Of a stretch of DNA of 64,000 nucleotides, positions 10,886 through 23,202 are shown piece after piece. The first letter of the stretch is position 1. Each line of letters starts with the position of its first letter. The stretch is from Cyrtodaria siliqua. Taxonomy: Eukaryota > Mollusca > Bivalvia > Adapedonta > Hiatellidae. The notes below the pieces were generated by a model. It did no database searches and was not told the origin of the DNA. It worked only from the letters and a program-made list of their open reading frames with translations. The DNA lies in assembly GCA_037043455.1 (NCBI GenBank), contig JAWPHD010000004.1, positions 40,001 through 104,000 on the forward strand, in the 5' to 3' direction. Position numbers and translations under genes: made by a program.

Positions 10886-12580
10886 TTATTCTTTTAAAAC
10901 AAGTCGAAATAATGTGTGGACGCCATTCAGAGTAATAATTTTACAAGATAAAATCTGTTATGTAAATATTAATACTGTTAGTTTACTTTGCAATACCCAA
11001 CCCTTATCGGTTCATATTTAAAAGGATATGACCTCGTAAGATCAGCTGTACTTATTTCATAAATAACATCTCCATATGACCTATCAACAATATAATTAAT
11101 TATCAAATCACAGTGAATATACAATGTTTCGATAGACTTTGTTATGTTTGGTGTTACAGTTCCAAATTTAGTTTCTCTAATAACTGCATCTTTATCAAAG
11201 CCAATTAAGGTGTGAAAGGGTCAATTTCTCGTTCCATTATACATATTAGAAGATGAAAAATTCATCGCTTTTGTAAAACAGTTTAAAACTTGATTTTTCA
11301 AAATTATAAACTTGTGTAGTGCCACGTTTTAATTTTGGAGAGATGGTCCAATATTCAGATTCCGGAAGATATGCTTCAAATGTTCCTTTTAGTATTCATT
11401 TACCATTTTCTATTATTGGTTGACCATGTGACATATCAGTACTTGACTTATATTAAACAAACTAAAATCTTCTATACCAATGTCTGTGTTTGCAACAGTA
11501 TATGTAATGCCTGCTTCAACTGTACAACGTCCGGGTTTTACAATTTGTCCGCCATTACCATCTCTATCAAGAGTAAAAGAGTTTTAAGTATTTATAAATG
11601 GATTGGTTACAAAAGTAAACGCGCTGAGAAAATCATGACGCTTTGTTCTTTCAAGTGGTTTTCGGGTTAGATATGATACAAAATTAATACCACTTATGCT
11701 ACTATAATCTACCATGATGCTTATATCATCATCTATTGTACATTCAAAAGGTAGAATCCGATTTGCATTGTCTACTTTTTCTCTTAAATCGTTAATTATA
11801 CCAAGAAATGCTGTGTGCCGACTTTTGCACTCTTGTTTATGCTCTTTAAGAAAAGCGATTTCATTATCAAAAGCTTTGCTCCTTTCATCCTGAGCAGATT
11901 GCTTTGAAACATCATTATTACCAGTTTCTAGTTTATTAGTGTCAACCATTTTGCTCAAAGTAAGCTCCAGCGTCTTGCTGACATTTGATATTTTAATTTG
12001 AGTTATTGAGGTAGCAAAAGCAGTTCTCATTGTTTTGAAGCATCAGCAATAGCAGTTTCTAATTCATTATTGTCAACCATTTGTCTATTGATTTTTTTTA
12101 TTCGCTCATTAATACTTTCTACACCACTTTGTATTTGTTCACCCAACTTTTTATAGAGATCGCTATTTTTCTATCCATCTTCTTTCTTTTCTAGCTCTTT
12201 TAAAGTATCACCCAAAAGTTTTATTTCATCTTTTAAACCATTTTGAATTTCAATCATTTTTTCACGGTTTGCTTGTAACTTTGTTTGTATTTGACTTAGT
12301 TTATCATCAACACCTGGTGTCAAATTTTTCATCATCTCTGGAATGTTATAAATATTAAAATCACGTATGCCTTTTTTATTCTTCTCATAGTAAATTGCTT
12401 TGTTGCTGCATCATCTGCTTTGTCTGGATTACTAACATTGGTAATTTTATTAAAGTCCATGTTAAGATCATTTTTGAAAACGTTTTCCTGGTTTTTACTC
12501 TTATGAAGATAATTAACCAGATGTTTCTGTTTTACATACTCAGACAGCACAATACCAAAATAAATTTGTTATATTGACAT
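10886..12580 (-). pseudogene. Polinton fibre-like virion protein, degraded
   Basis: The ATG at 12580 is followed by a TAA, then LSEYVKQKHLVNYLHKSKNQ and DLNMDFNKITNVSNPDKADD, a 'nmn...itnv..p...dda.tk' motif familiar from phage-tail and fibre proteins. A long heptad-like helical region follows (12030-11780). The C-terminal part shows GRCTVEAGITYTVANTDIGI and, near the end, LYIHCDLIINYIVDRSYGD and LTRSYPFKYEP before TAA at 10886. It has multiple stops and shifts. I infer a trimeric fibre or penton-associated protein, but the family name is not certain. Confidence 0.65.
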
Positions 12581-12789
12581 TGCCAGTACTAACTACCTCA
12601 GCAAGATCGTTAAAAAGTGCTCATTAAAGGTCTTCATAATGACAACTGCATTGTTTCGGGTGCCATTTCGCTCACATCTATAAGAGCAGTGGCAGAAAAC
12701 AATAAACGTGGCTCCAGCATAATTGGAGTGTCTACAATAGAATTTGCAGCAACTCTGCAGTTCAGGGTGAGAAGGTCCTAGGCCCATTC

Positions 12790-12903
12790 TCCATATTTTG
12801 TCTCGATGTACATGGAGGATGAGCCTGGCATAACATGCCTGTTAGGCGCCATATAACCTTTCATGTGTTGGTTCGCCTTAAAACACGATTCAATTCAATT
12901 CAG
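12790..12903 (+). repeat. SINE-like 3' end with AATTC tail, second copy
   Basis: It carries GGCGCCATATAACCT, then GTGTTGGTTCGCC, then an ATTCA tail, like the repeat split by the Polinton. It lies just outside the fibre-like gene. The 5' limit is unclear. Confidence 0.5.
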
Positions 12904-14436
12904 GTAATGAACCATTATAAACAGCAAGAAATAATTAATTTTAATGAACATTGCGTCCTAAGTTATGTATGACACAGAATGGATATAATGCAAACATGTG
13001 TTTTAGAAATGGTTATTCAATGGCTCCCAAATTTACCAAGTGTTCCGACATGGGTAATTTTTGGGAATTATGAGTCAGGACCCTGTACATGCGACTTCTA
13101 AATCCCTGTATAAATAATGTTTATGAAAAAATGATTTTCTCTTTATTTTTACCTACTGAATATTTCGACCTACCGGAAGTTGACCGGGTGTGAAAGTTAT
13201 GAATATATTTATGTTTTATTTATTTATTTTATTTATTTAATTAACACAGCAAACGAATCTAATGGACACTGATCTTTGACTTGTGTTGAGACGTCTCGGT
13301 TTCGTGTGTAAATTACTAGAAAGTGTGAACTGTAATGACATTCCTAATCAAAGATACGGTAATGCTAATATCCTCTCATGACCATTAATTGTACCATTAA
13401 CTGAATTAGGTGGAGGTTAACGATTCCCACGGACGTCTTTGAACATTGAACTGTCTGCTGCCGCTCACAGACAAAGATAAATGGCTATTAACTGACACCT
13501 GTTGATAAGATCACAGACTGTATGAGATATTGAATTTTGGAAAGATTCAGAGAATTTTGAGACGATTATCAATGAAATTGATATTTAATATTTTCAAATA
13601 TATGACATATATTTTGGGGATTGTGTCTAAAAGGACGTGTCTTAAATGACTTAGATCTACAAACTCTTTGATATTATCTTTTCTGATATCATGGAGTCGA
13701 CTGGCATTCATACGTTTGTAAACGAGTTGTGTGCATTAGACCCGCCTGTTATTTTGCCGGCTAATGAGTTAACCCTGTCATTCATGATGACGCTTTCAGT
13801 TGATTTGCCTTCGGAGCCAAAGCCTTTTCTACTATTTCGGACAGTGAGGCCGTGACTCTTTGAGTGACATTATCTGTTATTTCCCGTATTAAAGGGAGTA
13901 CATCAGGCTTTTCATGGGAGTCTAGGTGTCCGACTTAAAACTGACAAAGATTAATTATTTTCTATTCCGTATGACCAAGACATAATGAATGATCCTACAC
14001 ATTATCTCTTATTTGCAAAGAAATTCCTTCTGCACAGTAATACATGCTATCCTAGGTGACGCGCCCGGGTTAATTTAAGCATTTTACTCCCGATTTCGTC
14101 CTAACTATATGGTGTTTTGAGAATTTAGACATTAACGAAATGATTCTAACATCATAATCTGATTGATATAAGTGTTTCATCATGAACTTAGAACAATTTT
14201 ATAATTTAAGATGTTCTAGAGATAACCCCTTTAAATTACCAGGTAAAATTGATACTTCCCTTGGTTTTCTCTGTTGATCTTGTAACCGTAGGGCACTCTT
14301 TTCTTTGGGGGCACCTCCTGGAATAGTGAATACAGAGAGAGACACGATGCTTCTGAGTATTAATAATATATAATATATCTCTACGTCGTGTCCGTGCTGA
14401 AGACGGCGCTAGGTGCGTATGTGTATTGAGAGTAAT

Positions 14437-15432
14437 TGAGCGGTGTACAATAGGGCTCTTGACGCCTCTATCTATGACAAATTGCTGTACAGTAATAGGG
14501 CACTTGAAGCCCTTATTTATGACAAATTGGTGCGCTATAATAAGGCACTTAACGCCTCTATTTATGACAAATTGCTGCACTATAATAAGGCACTTAACGC
14601 CTCTATTTATGACAAATTGCTGTACGGTAATAGGGCACTTAACGCCTCTATTTATGACAAATTGCTGTACGGTAATAGGGCACTTAACGCCCTCTATTTA
14701 TGACAAATTGCTGTACAGTAATAGGGCACTTAACGCCTCTATTTATGGCAAATTGCTGTACAGTAATAGGGCACTTAGAGCCTCTGTTTATGACAAATTG
14801 CTGAACTATAATAGGGCAATTAACGCCTTTATTTATGACAAATTGCTGTACAGTAATAGGGCACTGAACGCCTCTATTTTTGACAAATTGCTGAACTATA
14901 ATAGGGCAATTAACGCCTCTATTTATGACAAATTGCTGTACAGTAATAGGGCACTTAACGCCTCTGTTTTTGACAAATTGATGTACAGTAATAGGGCACT
15001 TAACGCCTCTATTTTTGACAAATTGCTGTACAGTAATAGGGCACTTAACGCCTCTATTTTTGACGAATTGCTGCACTATAATAGGGCACTTAACGCCTCT
15101 ATTTATGACAAATGGCTGTACAGTAATAGGGCACTTAACGCCGCTATTTATGACAAATTGCTGTACAGTAAATGGCACTTAACGCCTCTATTTATGACAA
15201 ATTGCTGTTCAGTAATAGGGCACTTGACGCCTCCATTTAAGACAAAACGCTTTGTACAATAATAGAGCACTTGACGCCTTTATTTATGACAAATTGCCGC
15301 ACTATAATAGGGCACTCAACGCCTCTATTTATGACAAATTGCTGCACTATAATAGGGGCCTTAACGCCTCTTTTTATGAAAATTGCTGTACATTAATAGG
15401 GCACTTAACGCCTCTATTTATGACATTTATGA
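14437..15432 (+). repeat. 45-bp minisatellite, ~21 units
   Basis: The unit has the form GGGCACTTAACGCCTCTATT + TATGACAAATTGCTGTACAG + TAATA. The 45-bp length is a multiple of 3, so long ORFs exist on both strands (278 and 164 codons) without implying proteins. Confidence 0.95.
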
Positions 15433-15433
15433 C

Positions 15434-15805
15434 AGGGATGCAAAACCTCTGAGCCCTTTGTCGATTGGAGACACAGTAAGAATTCAACAATCTAACAAAT
15501 TGTGGAAACCTGCTGTCGTAGTTAAATAGCATAATGAGCGATCCTACTCGGTTATGACGAAATATGATAATGCCATTTACCGTAGGAACAGAAGACGCCT
15601 TCTTAAAAACGAAGGAAAATATCTCACGGTATCAAAGTGAAGGTTCACTTTCCGCCAAAGTGCCGCAAAGAGAAAATGCCTCTTTAAATGCCACACATGT
15701 GTTAAAACAAACCACTTTCATAAATAAAAGTACTGATAAGCGCATCTCGCGATATGGCAGACGCATTTAAGCAAAGTTATTGTGTCTAACTAAACTGTCA
15801 AGTTA
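15434..15805 (+). pseudogene. Gypsy-type pol 3' end (integrase C-terminal region)
   Basis: The frame [20 protein letters not shown] then [10 protein letters not shown], stop, then YRRNRRRLLK and RYGRRI. This matches the region following the integrase core in Ty3/Gypsy elements (the 'PL..G..V.....W.pa.V' segment and the RYGR end). No LTR is proven; sequence after 19274 with TATAAAA at 19414 could be one. Confidence 0.65.
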
Positions 15806-15814
15806 ACCCCTTCC

Positions 15815-18800
15815 GGCATACACTGAAACATGGCTTGGCCTCATAAGCCTGTCCTGGCCTGGCCTGGCCTGGCCTAAGATAAATTGGTCCCTTAGGTCAG
15901 GCCAAGGAGTCATGGGTTCAAAACTGGGGTTAATGTTCGCGTATCCAAGGTCAATTATGTTATTTCTACACGGTCAGTGGCTCACATTAAGGTTAGCACC
16001 TCTCTCATGGGACAATGCAGCTGTACGGAGCATGTTAGGAATTGTACACCTTGTGAGGGTCATTCAGAAATAAAAATTTGATAGTTATCATGTTGAATCA
16101 ACACATTTTTATCTTCATATGATAAAATGCAACCAGTTTAAGATGTAATGGAAAACAGTTTTTATTAATGTGAAATAGACAATTGACATGGAATAATGGA
16201 AACAAATATAATTTCTAAGCAAGTAACTTCAAGCGCTTAATGCAACAATCACATGATTACAGCATTTGAAACATATCTCTTTTTGTTGTTGGCAGAATAA
16301 CATTTCGTTTTATATTTTGAACTTTGAACAAGCTCTCATGAACCATGCATAAGAAGTTGCAATCCTCTGGAACAAGCAACCACACAATACAATTATAACA
16401 CACTAGCTTACAGAAATATCTGGTGTTAATAATTTGGCTCCTTTAATTCCTTAATCTCTCTAGCTTAAAGAAACAGCTCTCAAGTTTAAAGAGACACCTC
16501 TCTAGTTTAAAGAGACATCTCTCTAGCTTAAAGAGACACCTCTCTAGCTTAAAGGGACAGCTCTCTAGCTTAAATAGACATCTCTCTAGTTTAAAGAGAC
16601 ATCTCTCTAGCTTAAAGAGACATCTCTCTAGCTTAAAGAGACATCTCTCTAGCTCTAATAGAAATCACTCTAGTTTTAAGAGACGTCTCTCTAGTTTAAA
16701 GAGATATCTCTCTAAATTAAAGAGACATCTTTCTAGCTTAAAGGGACATATATGTAGCTTAAAGAGACATCTCTATAGTTTAAAGAGACATTTCTTTAAC
16801 TTAAAGAGACATATCTCTAGAGTTTAAAGAGACATCTCCCTAGCAGCTTAAAGAGACAGACATCTCCCTAGCAGCTTAAAGATATCTCTCTATTTTAAAG
16901 AGAAATCACTCTAGCTTAAAGATACATCTCCCTAGTTTAAAGAGACATATTTCTAGCTTAAAGGGGCATCTCTATAGCTTAAAGAGACATCTCTCTAGCT
17001 TAAAGAGACATCTTTCTAGCTTAAAGAGGAATCACTTTAGTCTAAAGAGACATCTCCCTAGTTAAAAGAGACATATTTCTAGCTTAAAGGGACATCTCTG
17101 TAGCTTAAAGAGACATTTTTCTAGTTTACGGAGACATCTCTCTAGCTTAAAGATACATCTCTCTAGTTTAAGGAGAAATCACTCTAGTTTAAAGAGACAT
17201 CTCTCTAGTTTAAAGAGACATCTCTCTAGTTTAAAGAGAAATCACTCTAGTTTAAAGAGTCATCTCCCTAGTTCAAAGAGACATATTTCTAGCTTAAAGG
17301 GACATCTTTGTAACTTAAAGAGACATTTTTCTAGTTTACAGAGACATCTCTCTAGCTTAAAGAGACATCTCTCTAGCATAAAGAGACATCGACGTCCGTC
17401 CGTTAACTTTTGCTTAAATGACGTCTTTGCATAAACCGCTTGACATTAACCAAACTTCACATGGATCATCCTGAGGTCAAAGCTGTCAAATTTATACGAA
17501 TTAGGTCCAAAATGGCCACCATTACCATATATGGTCAAACAGCTTATTTTCAAGAACCACTGAACATATTTTGACAGTTTTTCTTTATTAATAATCGCCA
17601 GGACTATATAAATTGTACAAATGAAGTACCCAGGGTCAACAACTTATATAGGGAACAACTTACCGGTAAAACATTTTTTTTCCCTCTGAGACCACAATGC
17701 ACATAGCTCTCAAATTTTGCATGTAGCATCAGCTTATGGTCTTCTATCAAGTTTGTTCAAATGGTGACCTTGGGGTCAAACCTGGCCCCGCCCCAGAGGT
17801 CACATGTTTTGCATAGACATAATCAACAGTTGCTCCTAACAAGGGTAGATACAAGTAAATGTTGCATTTTGTTGACATGTTCCTTAATAAATATTATTTT
17901 ACTGAAAATCATAAATAGGCTCAGTGTTGCCATTGGTAGACCAGAGCGTAAGACCCTGTTCTAAAAAAGTTTTGAAATATGATAGTACGTGGGTGAATCT
18001 TGTAAACAAAACAAAAATCTGTTTTTTTCTCATGTTTTTTCTATCAAAAATTATTTAATTAAAGATTCCATAGTTTTAGAAAGAAAACAATATATGCAAA
18101 ATCACTCTGAAATAAAGTTTAAATGTACATGCTTTAGAATAATCAAGACCTCGGATTAATTAGTGGTTTGATGGATCCCAGCAATCATTCATTATTGTAA
18201 CTTGTTTACAATTCTAGGGAGCTGACCCTGATCTGACCAGACAGAACCCATTAATGTCCCATCACCTTGAACTACATTTAGTTTTACAAGGTGATTATAA
18301 TTCGGTCAAATAGTTATATGGTAAAGCAATACGATAGCAACAGGACAAGCTTTTAAACACTTGAACATTTTCTGTTTTTCAAGGCTCTTCAAGCAAATCA
18401 CAGCTAATATTGACCTCTATTAAAATACCACCTGCTCCTAGACTATACACCATTTAAGTTCCCAGGTGTATTGTTGTTGTTTATTGAAAATGCACCTGTA
18501 TTCAGAGAACAACTTTGCTTGTTCAATTAGTGGTCTTTTAATAAATATTTGACTAAAATTCATTTCATCTGCCCATCTATTTACATCAATCATTATATCC
18601 ATGATATAATCCCATTACATATACAGTAAAAGGTCTGTATTACCAACCCTTCAGGTAATATATGCAATCAAATACTATATAGTGTCTATTACACTACCCT
18701 ATACACCCTACCATCCAGAAACCCATCCACATATCCACCCTACCAAAATGGAACCACTCACCCTTTCAACCATCCATACATCTATCCATTAACACACTAC

Positions 18801-19264
18801 TTAGTCAATTTTATTTACCATCCATCCACCATCTCACCCTTCCAAAATCATTGTACCAACATATCCATTGAATCATTATCATTGCATTAATATATTGTTG
18901 TATATCCTGCCATTCATTTATCAATCACTCAATCGTATTATCAATTTCAAACATTAATTTATTTTATTATTCATATCATCCTTATATATTATTGTTTTCC
19001 TATTTGCACAAGTTTCCTTCTACACGTTTCTCATGATTGAAAGCATTGACATATCATAAGCAATGCTAATTCAATCAAATAACAGGATGAATTATAGTTA
19101 TCTGAAGTTTAGACCTTTGTGAATGCCCCTCATTGTGAAGTTGGTCAATCAAACCTGACTAAGGACATGACCTGGAACAATAACAATTAAGGTAAACATA
19201 TTTTAGGCCAAGCCAGGCCAATGAGGCCAGGCTAGTTAGGCCAAGCCATGTGTCAGTGTATGCC
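15815..19264. mobile_element. Non-autonomous TIR DNA transposon, 3.45 kb, 9-bp TSD
   Basis: Termini read GGCATACACTG at the left and CAGTGTATGCC at the right. Similarity of the inverted ends extends ~70 bp (ACATGGCTTGGCCT and GGCCTGGCC clusters). ACCCCTTCC flanks both sides (15806-15814 and 19265-19273). No transposase ORF is present; much of the left third is a 21-bp minisatellite. A 9-bp duplication is usual for Mutator-like elements, but the superfamily is not assigned. Confidence 0.85.
16445..17395 (+). repeat. 21-bp minisatellite (AGAGACATCTCTCTAGTTTAA), ~44 units
   Basis: About 950 bp of AGAGACATCTCTCTAGTTTA-like units with frequent variants; inside the TIR transposon. Many units are partially self-complementary (AGAGA...TCTCT). 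Confidence 0.93.
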
Positions 19265-19804
19265 ACCCCTTCCTGGTGAATGCTCATTAGCCCGGTGAAG
19301 GCGGCCACGTAAACGGTGTAATCATCATGGAACTATCATACACTTGGAAACATGTTGGATTACATGCCCATTATTCAACCTCAGTGTGCCACCTGGAGAT
19401 GTAAGATAATCAGCTATAAAATGACTCTCTATAAAGTCAGATCTAAATGACGTTTTAATGGACCAAAGATCTTCGCAGCCTGCGATACTGGAGATTAATC
19501 ACCAGCTGCAAAACTGACCACGAACGAAGCATTTGAGTATGAACATTAATGTCGAGAAATCATTTATATCTATGAACTTGTTATACGCATTCTTATATTA
19601 TGAAAGAACTTATAACTTTGAATTTAAAAAGGGAGTTGTTGTATTACCGTATGTCGTCTTATAACAGACACACTCTTACCACGCACTCCCGTCTGGAACA
19701 CTGACTACTGCTGGTCAGTTCCCTGAATAACATCGTAATTACAGATTATTAGTTAGAACACGTTGTTCGTTCTTAGTTATTTATAGACCTACATTAACAG
19801 CGTT

Positions 19805-19886
19805 AAGACTATAACATAACATAAACGCCTCTATTCAGACGTAGCTGCACTGTAATTGCAATAGGGCTCTTGACGCCTCTATTTAG

Positions 19887-19957
<71 letters not shown>

Positions 19958-20430
19958 CTTTATTTAACGAGAGAACTCATTTGAAACTAGTCAATCTACC
20001 ATGAGGCCCTCAACAATACGATATATACAATATTTACGAGTAAAAATGCATTTAAAGTGGTATATTCAGTAAATGGAAATATGTTTAAATAGAACTGCAA
20101 GACTTATTTATGACGAAGCATTATTCGCCGCGTTGTGATATGGCACTCGACGACTCTATTTATGACAAATTGCAGTACTGTTATAGGGCACTTGACGTCT
20201 CTGTTTATGACAGAGCATTATTTGCCGCACTGTAATAGGGCATTTGACGCCTATATTTATGACAAATTGTTGCGCTGTAATAGGGCACTTGACGCATCTA
20301 TATTTTACAATAGTCTAGTCACTGTGCTCTACAATAAGGACTCTATGTACGCCTCTGTATATGAGTGGGAACTATATGCTGACTAAACATTACTCTGAAA
20401 TAGGGCACTTCACGCCTCAATTTATGACAC
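19805..20430 (+). repeat. Diverged 45-bp minisatellite with AAT microsatellite
   Basis: Eroded units of the same repeat (GGGCACTTGACGCCTCTATT) flank a (AAT)n tract at 19886-19956. Confidence 0.85.
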
Positions 20431-20921
20431 ACAGGGGACAAAACACTGCTCTTTAAAAGCTTATATTCCAGGATTGTTTAATTTGAAATCCTGTCTCAGC
20501 CGATTATCTATGCCATCCTTCATATAAACATCGAGACGCCTTGGGATCGTATGTCCCAATATTATGGCGTTCAATAGCATTTTAACAAAATACTAATATA
20601 TTTGTAGTGAATAAGATAGAGCGTGCACTTGCCTGATATAGACTATTCCGCAAAGCTAGAATATCCCTTTAAACATTGTAGAATTTTCCACTCCGACTGG
20701 CTGTTGTAAAACACAGAGCCTGAATGAAATATGTTACAGATAACCCTGGTGATGATGGGGACCCGCCCCCGCTGTTTTAATAAGCCAATGATATTCGTGT
20801 TGTGTTATAAACACTGAAGCGCGTAATTGGTTTATAAACCGGGGTCCAGGCCATACGTACAGAGGACAAACGCTTTGCATAAATATCCAATTACTTCGCA
20901 GTTAGATTATATAGAATTAGA

Positions 20922-21598
20922 TTAAATTTCACCGTTGAAGTTACGCTTTACTAACTTCCTTGGACGATCAAGATATAACAAGACATACTGTTTGTCAGTT
21001 GCTTTTTTGTAATGATCTTTACTTACGTCTTGTTCTCTAGAAAGCATGTTAATTTCAGAATTGCGAAGAAGATATACTGATAACAATTTAGCCGGATGTC
21101 TTTGGGAGTTTTGCAATAAGATTGCGATAAATAAATTACGCAACAATGTTTGTGTGTTCACTGAATGAAATAATTAATAATATCATTTTGATTACATTCA
21201 CAAAGATAATCGTCAAAAATAACTATATTTTGAGTATAAGAGTCCAAATCATTCACAGGGATAACTTCATCATTTGAACATTCTAATATGTCTTTTACTG
21301 GGATTTTATTCTTTTTTGTTATTTTTTCTTTATTAAAGACTTTCTGATAAAAACCTGTTACTTTGACTGCTCTAAGTTTTTAGCAAATACATAAATCTTG
21401 TCATAATACACTAAAGGTTTTAACAGCATGTGAACTAATGCGTTTGTCTTGCCAGAACCTGGATTACCACAAATTAGCATTCTAAATGATATATAGGGTC
21501 CTATAGAAACCACAGGTAAAACAACAGTCTGGCATAAAGTTCCATATCTGTTTGAAATTGCTTTTTTCTGTCTTCATATCATAGTTTGGAATTTCCAT
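20922..21598 (-). pseudogene. Polinton FtsK/HerA-type packaging ATPase, degraded
   Basis: The ATG at 21598 starts MEIPNYDMKTEKSNF. After a frameshift the Walker A segment FRMLICGNPGSGKTNALVHM is intact, followed by KPLVYYDKIYVFAKNLEQSK. The Walker B region lies in frames with stops. The last ~79 codons are open (20922-21161) and end DRPRKLVKRNFNGEI. This is the DNA-packaging ATPase of Polintons. A ~8.3-kb block of insertions separates it from the fibre gene. Confidence 0.88.
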
Positions 21599-21696
21599 TA
21601 TAATAATACTTGGATAATATTAATATTGTCTAACTATTATTATATATGTTTAACGTTTATTGTAGAATAAAAACAATCCCTCGCGGTTAAAAAAAA

Positions 21697-21926
21697 ATGG
21701 AATAGTAAAAGAATGCATTAAAGCTAACCAAGTTAGGTATTACGGCTTGAAAGAGGTTTTAGAAAAACTTTCCGAACCTAAAATGCAGAAAAAACCAGAT
21801 TTTAGGAGAGTGAAAACTTTTAAACATCCGGAAAAATTATCAAATGTGGAAGAACATCCTAATGTTGCTTATCTCATCGGATTGGAAGCCGAAAGCAGGA
21901 AATCTTTTAAAAATAGGGAAGTCTGA
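21697..21926 (+). pseudogene. Polinton small ORF a (copy 1)
   Basis: The frame CIKANQVRYYGLKEVLEKLS continues through a Lys-rich segment with DFRRVKTFKHPEKLSNVEEH and AYLIGLEAESRKSFKN to TGA at 21924. The ATG at 21697 is out of frame by an indel. Located just across the divergent promoter region from the ATPase. Function unknown. Confidence 0.55.
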
Positions 21927-22193
21927 GAAAGAAATAACTCGTTTGAATAACAGTAAGTTGAAAATAAAAGAACAAAGCGAAGAAGCATATGCCAATATCA
22001 GGACAATAAATTAAAAGAACAAAAAGAAAACCAGCAAGACAAAGAAACCAAGTAAAAATAACAAAATAAAAATAAACCACAAGTTTAAACTGTATATAAG
22101 TTTACTTATTTTAATTTATCTTAACTTATCTTATTTTATCTAACCTTATATTATACATGTCGTTGTTAAAGTGGAAACAAATTAGCAGAGAAA

Positions 22194-22493
22194 ATGCAAA
22201 TATCAAATAATCTTGTTAACGAATACGAAAATAAAGTTACTCAAAAAAGAATAGAAAAAGGAGCTAGTCGTGATTTATACAAAGAAGTATATAAACCGGT
22301 AACTAGCCAAATAAAAGAACAGTCAGAACAGTTAACTGAACAGTTTCTAGCATTAATTCCAGCAATTCCTGTTTTCGTGGCTGCAGTGGGTGCAGTTCCT
22401 CCAGTAGTTGCAGTTTTAATAAGTAAAACAAGAATAGCAGAAAAAAGGACTTTGTTGAAAACACATCATAGGAGTTTTAAACAACTTCTTTAA
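22194..22493 (+). CDS. Polinton small hydrophobic-core protein, 99 aa (copy 1)
   Basis: The intact ORF MQISNNLVNEYENKVTQKRI is basic at both ends, with a central hydrophobic run (FLALIPAIPVFVAAVGAVPP then VVAVLIS) long enough for one or two membrane passes. The protein encoded by copy 2 is identical, although the DNA has at least one silent difference. It lies between the ATPase and PolB on the PolB strand. No family recognised. Confidence 0.6.
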   Translation: MQISNNLVNEYENKVTQKRIEKGASRDLYKEVYKPVTSQIKEQSEQLTEQFLALIPAIPVFVAAVGAVPPVVAVLISKTRIAEKRTLLKTHHRSFKQLL

Positions 22494-22535
22494 TTAAAAC
22501 AGACACGTTCATTATCAAAAACTTCACAAGTATCA

Positions 22536-22706
22536 TTACAATTTATACATGCTTGAGTACACTTGTGTACACTTGTAGAAAAGCTTGGTTCCAACGCAAT
22601 ATTTGCAGCACTTCTTTTTATTAATTATGTAAAATTAGATGCAATCTAAACACACTCCTGGAAGATCAATAATATCCGAAGCTCTTTTGCAATATTTGCA
22701 ATTCAT
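22536..22706 (-). pseudogene. Polinton cysteine-rich mini-protein (copy 1), internal stop
   Basis: On the opposite strand the ATG at 22706 gives MNCKYCKRASDIIDLPGVCL then DCI and TAA. The same frame continues past the stop with KKKCCKYCVGTKLFYKCTQ to a second stop at 22536. Four CxxC-type pairs suggest a double zinc ribbon. Placed by pattern only. Confidence 0.45.
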
Positions 22707-22828
22707 TATGTTATAATATAACATTATATTTTTAAGTTAAATAAATATAGACTTAACATACATCTTATGTAATATTATTAATAGAACGTGTAGAAAAGAA
22801 AATTAAAAACTTGAAGGAAAATCAAATA

Positions 22829-23102
22829 ATGTATGCTCAAAACGTTAACTTTGAAAATATGAATAAACTTGACAAAGAGTTATTAGTTGTGCAAACTTGA
22901 AAGATCTGTCTGTAACAAATTATAACCATGGCACAACAACTAAAATGACCATGGATTTTTTTTTTATATAAACAGGTTGCATGCTTTTTGTGGAAAAAAA
23001 AATACATCAGCAACTCGTGGTTTTATAACTGAAGATTATTTTATTCTTTACTACGGCATTTTGTTAGATCCGGGAATTGATATTGTTGCTTATGCCGGTT
23101 AA
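22829..23102 (+). pseudogene. Polinton small ORF b (copy 1), frameshifted
   Basis: The ATG at 22829 opens MYAQNVNFENMNKLDKELL. After a shift near 22900 a second frame reads LHAFCGKKNTSATRGFITED and FILYYGILLDPGIDIVAYAG to a stop. Not recognised; it precedes PolB in both duplicated blocks. Confidence 0.45.
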
Positions 23103-23202
23103 ATAAAAATAATATAATCTAACCAGGGAATAAATATTTTACTTCGAAATAATTAAATAAATAATTATGAGATTAAAAAAATATCTCATGTAATATTATA
23201 TA

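Noticed and set aside
14426..15262. 278-codon ORF (and 164-codon ORF on -) across the minisatellite
   Set aside because: Explained by a 45-bp (15-codon) repeat without stops; no signal, no domain, both strands equally open.
14437..15432. CRISPR-like regular array
   Set aside because: Contiguous tandem units with no unique spacers, in a eukaryotic intron.
19270..19800. LTR of the Gypsy element
   Set aside because: Has a TATAAAA and follows the pol remnant, but no second matching LTR was found on the left, so it is not called.
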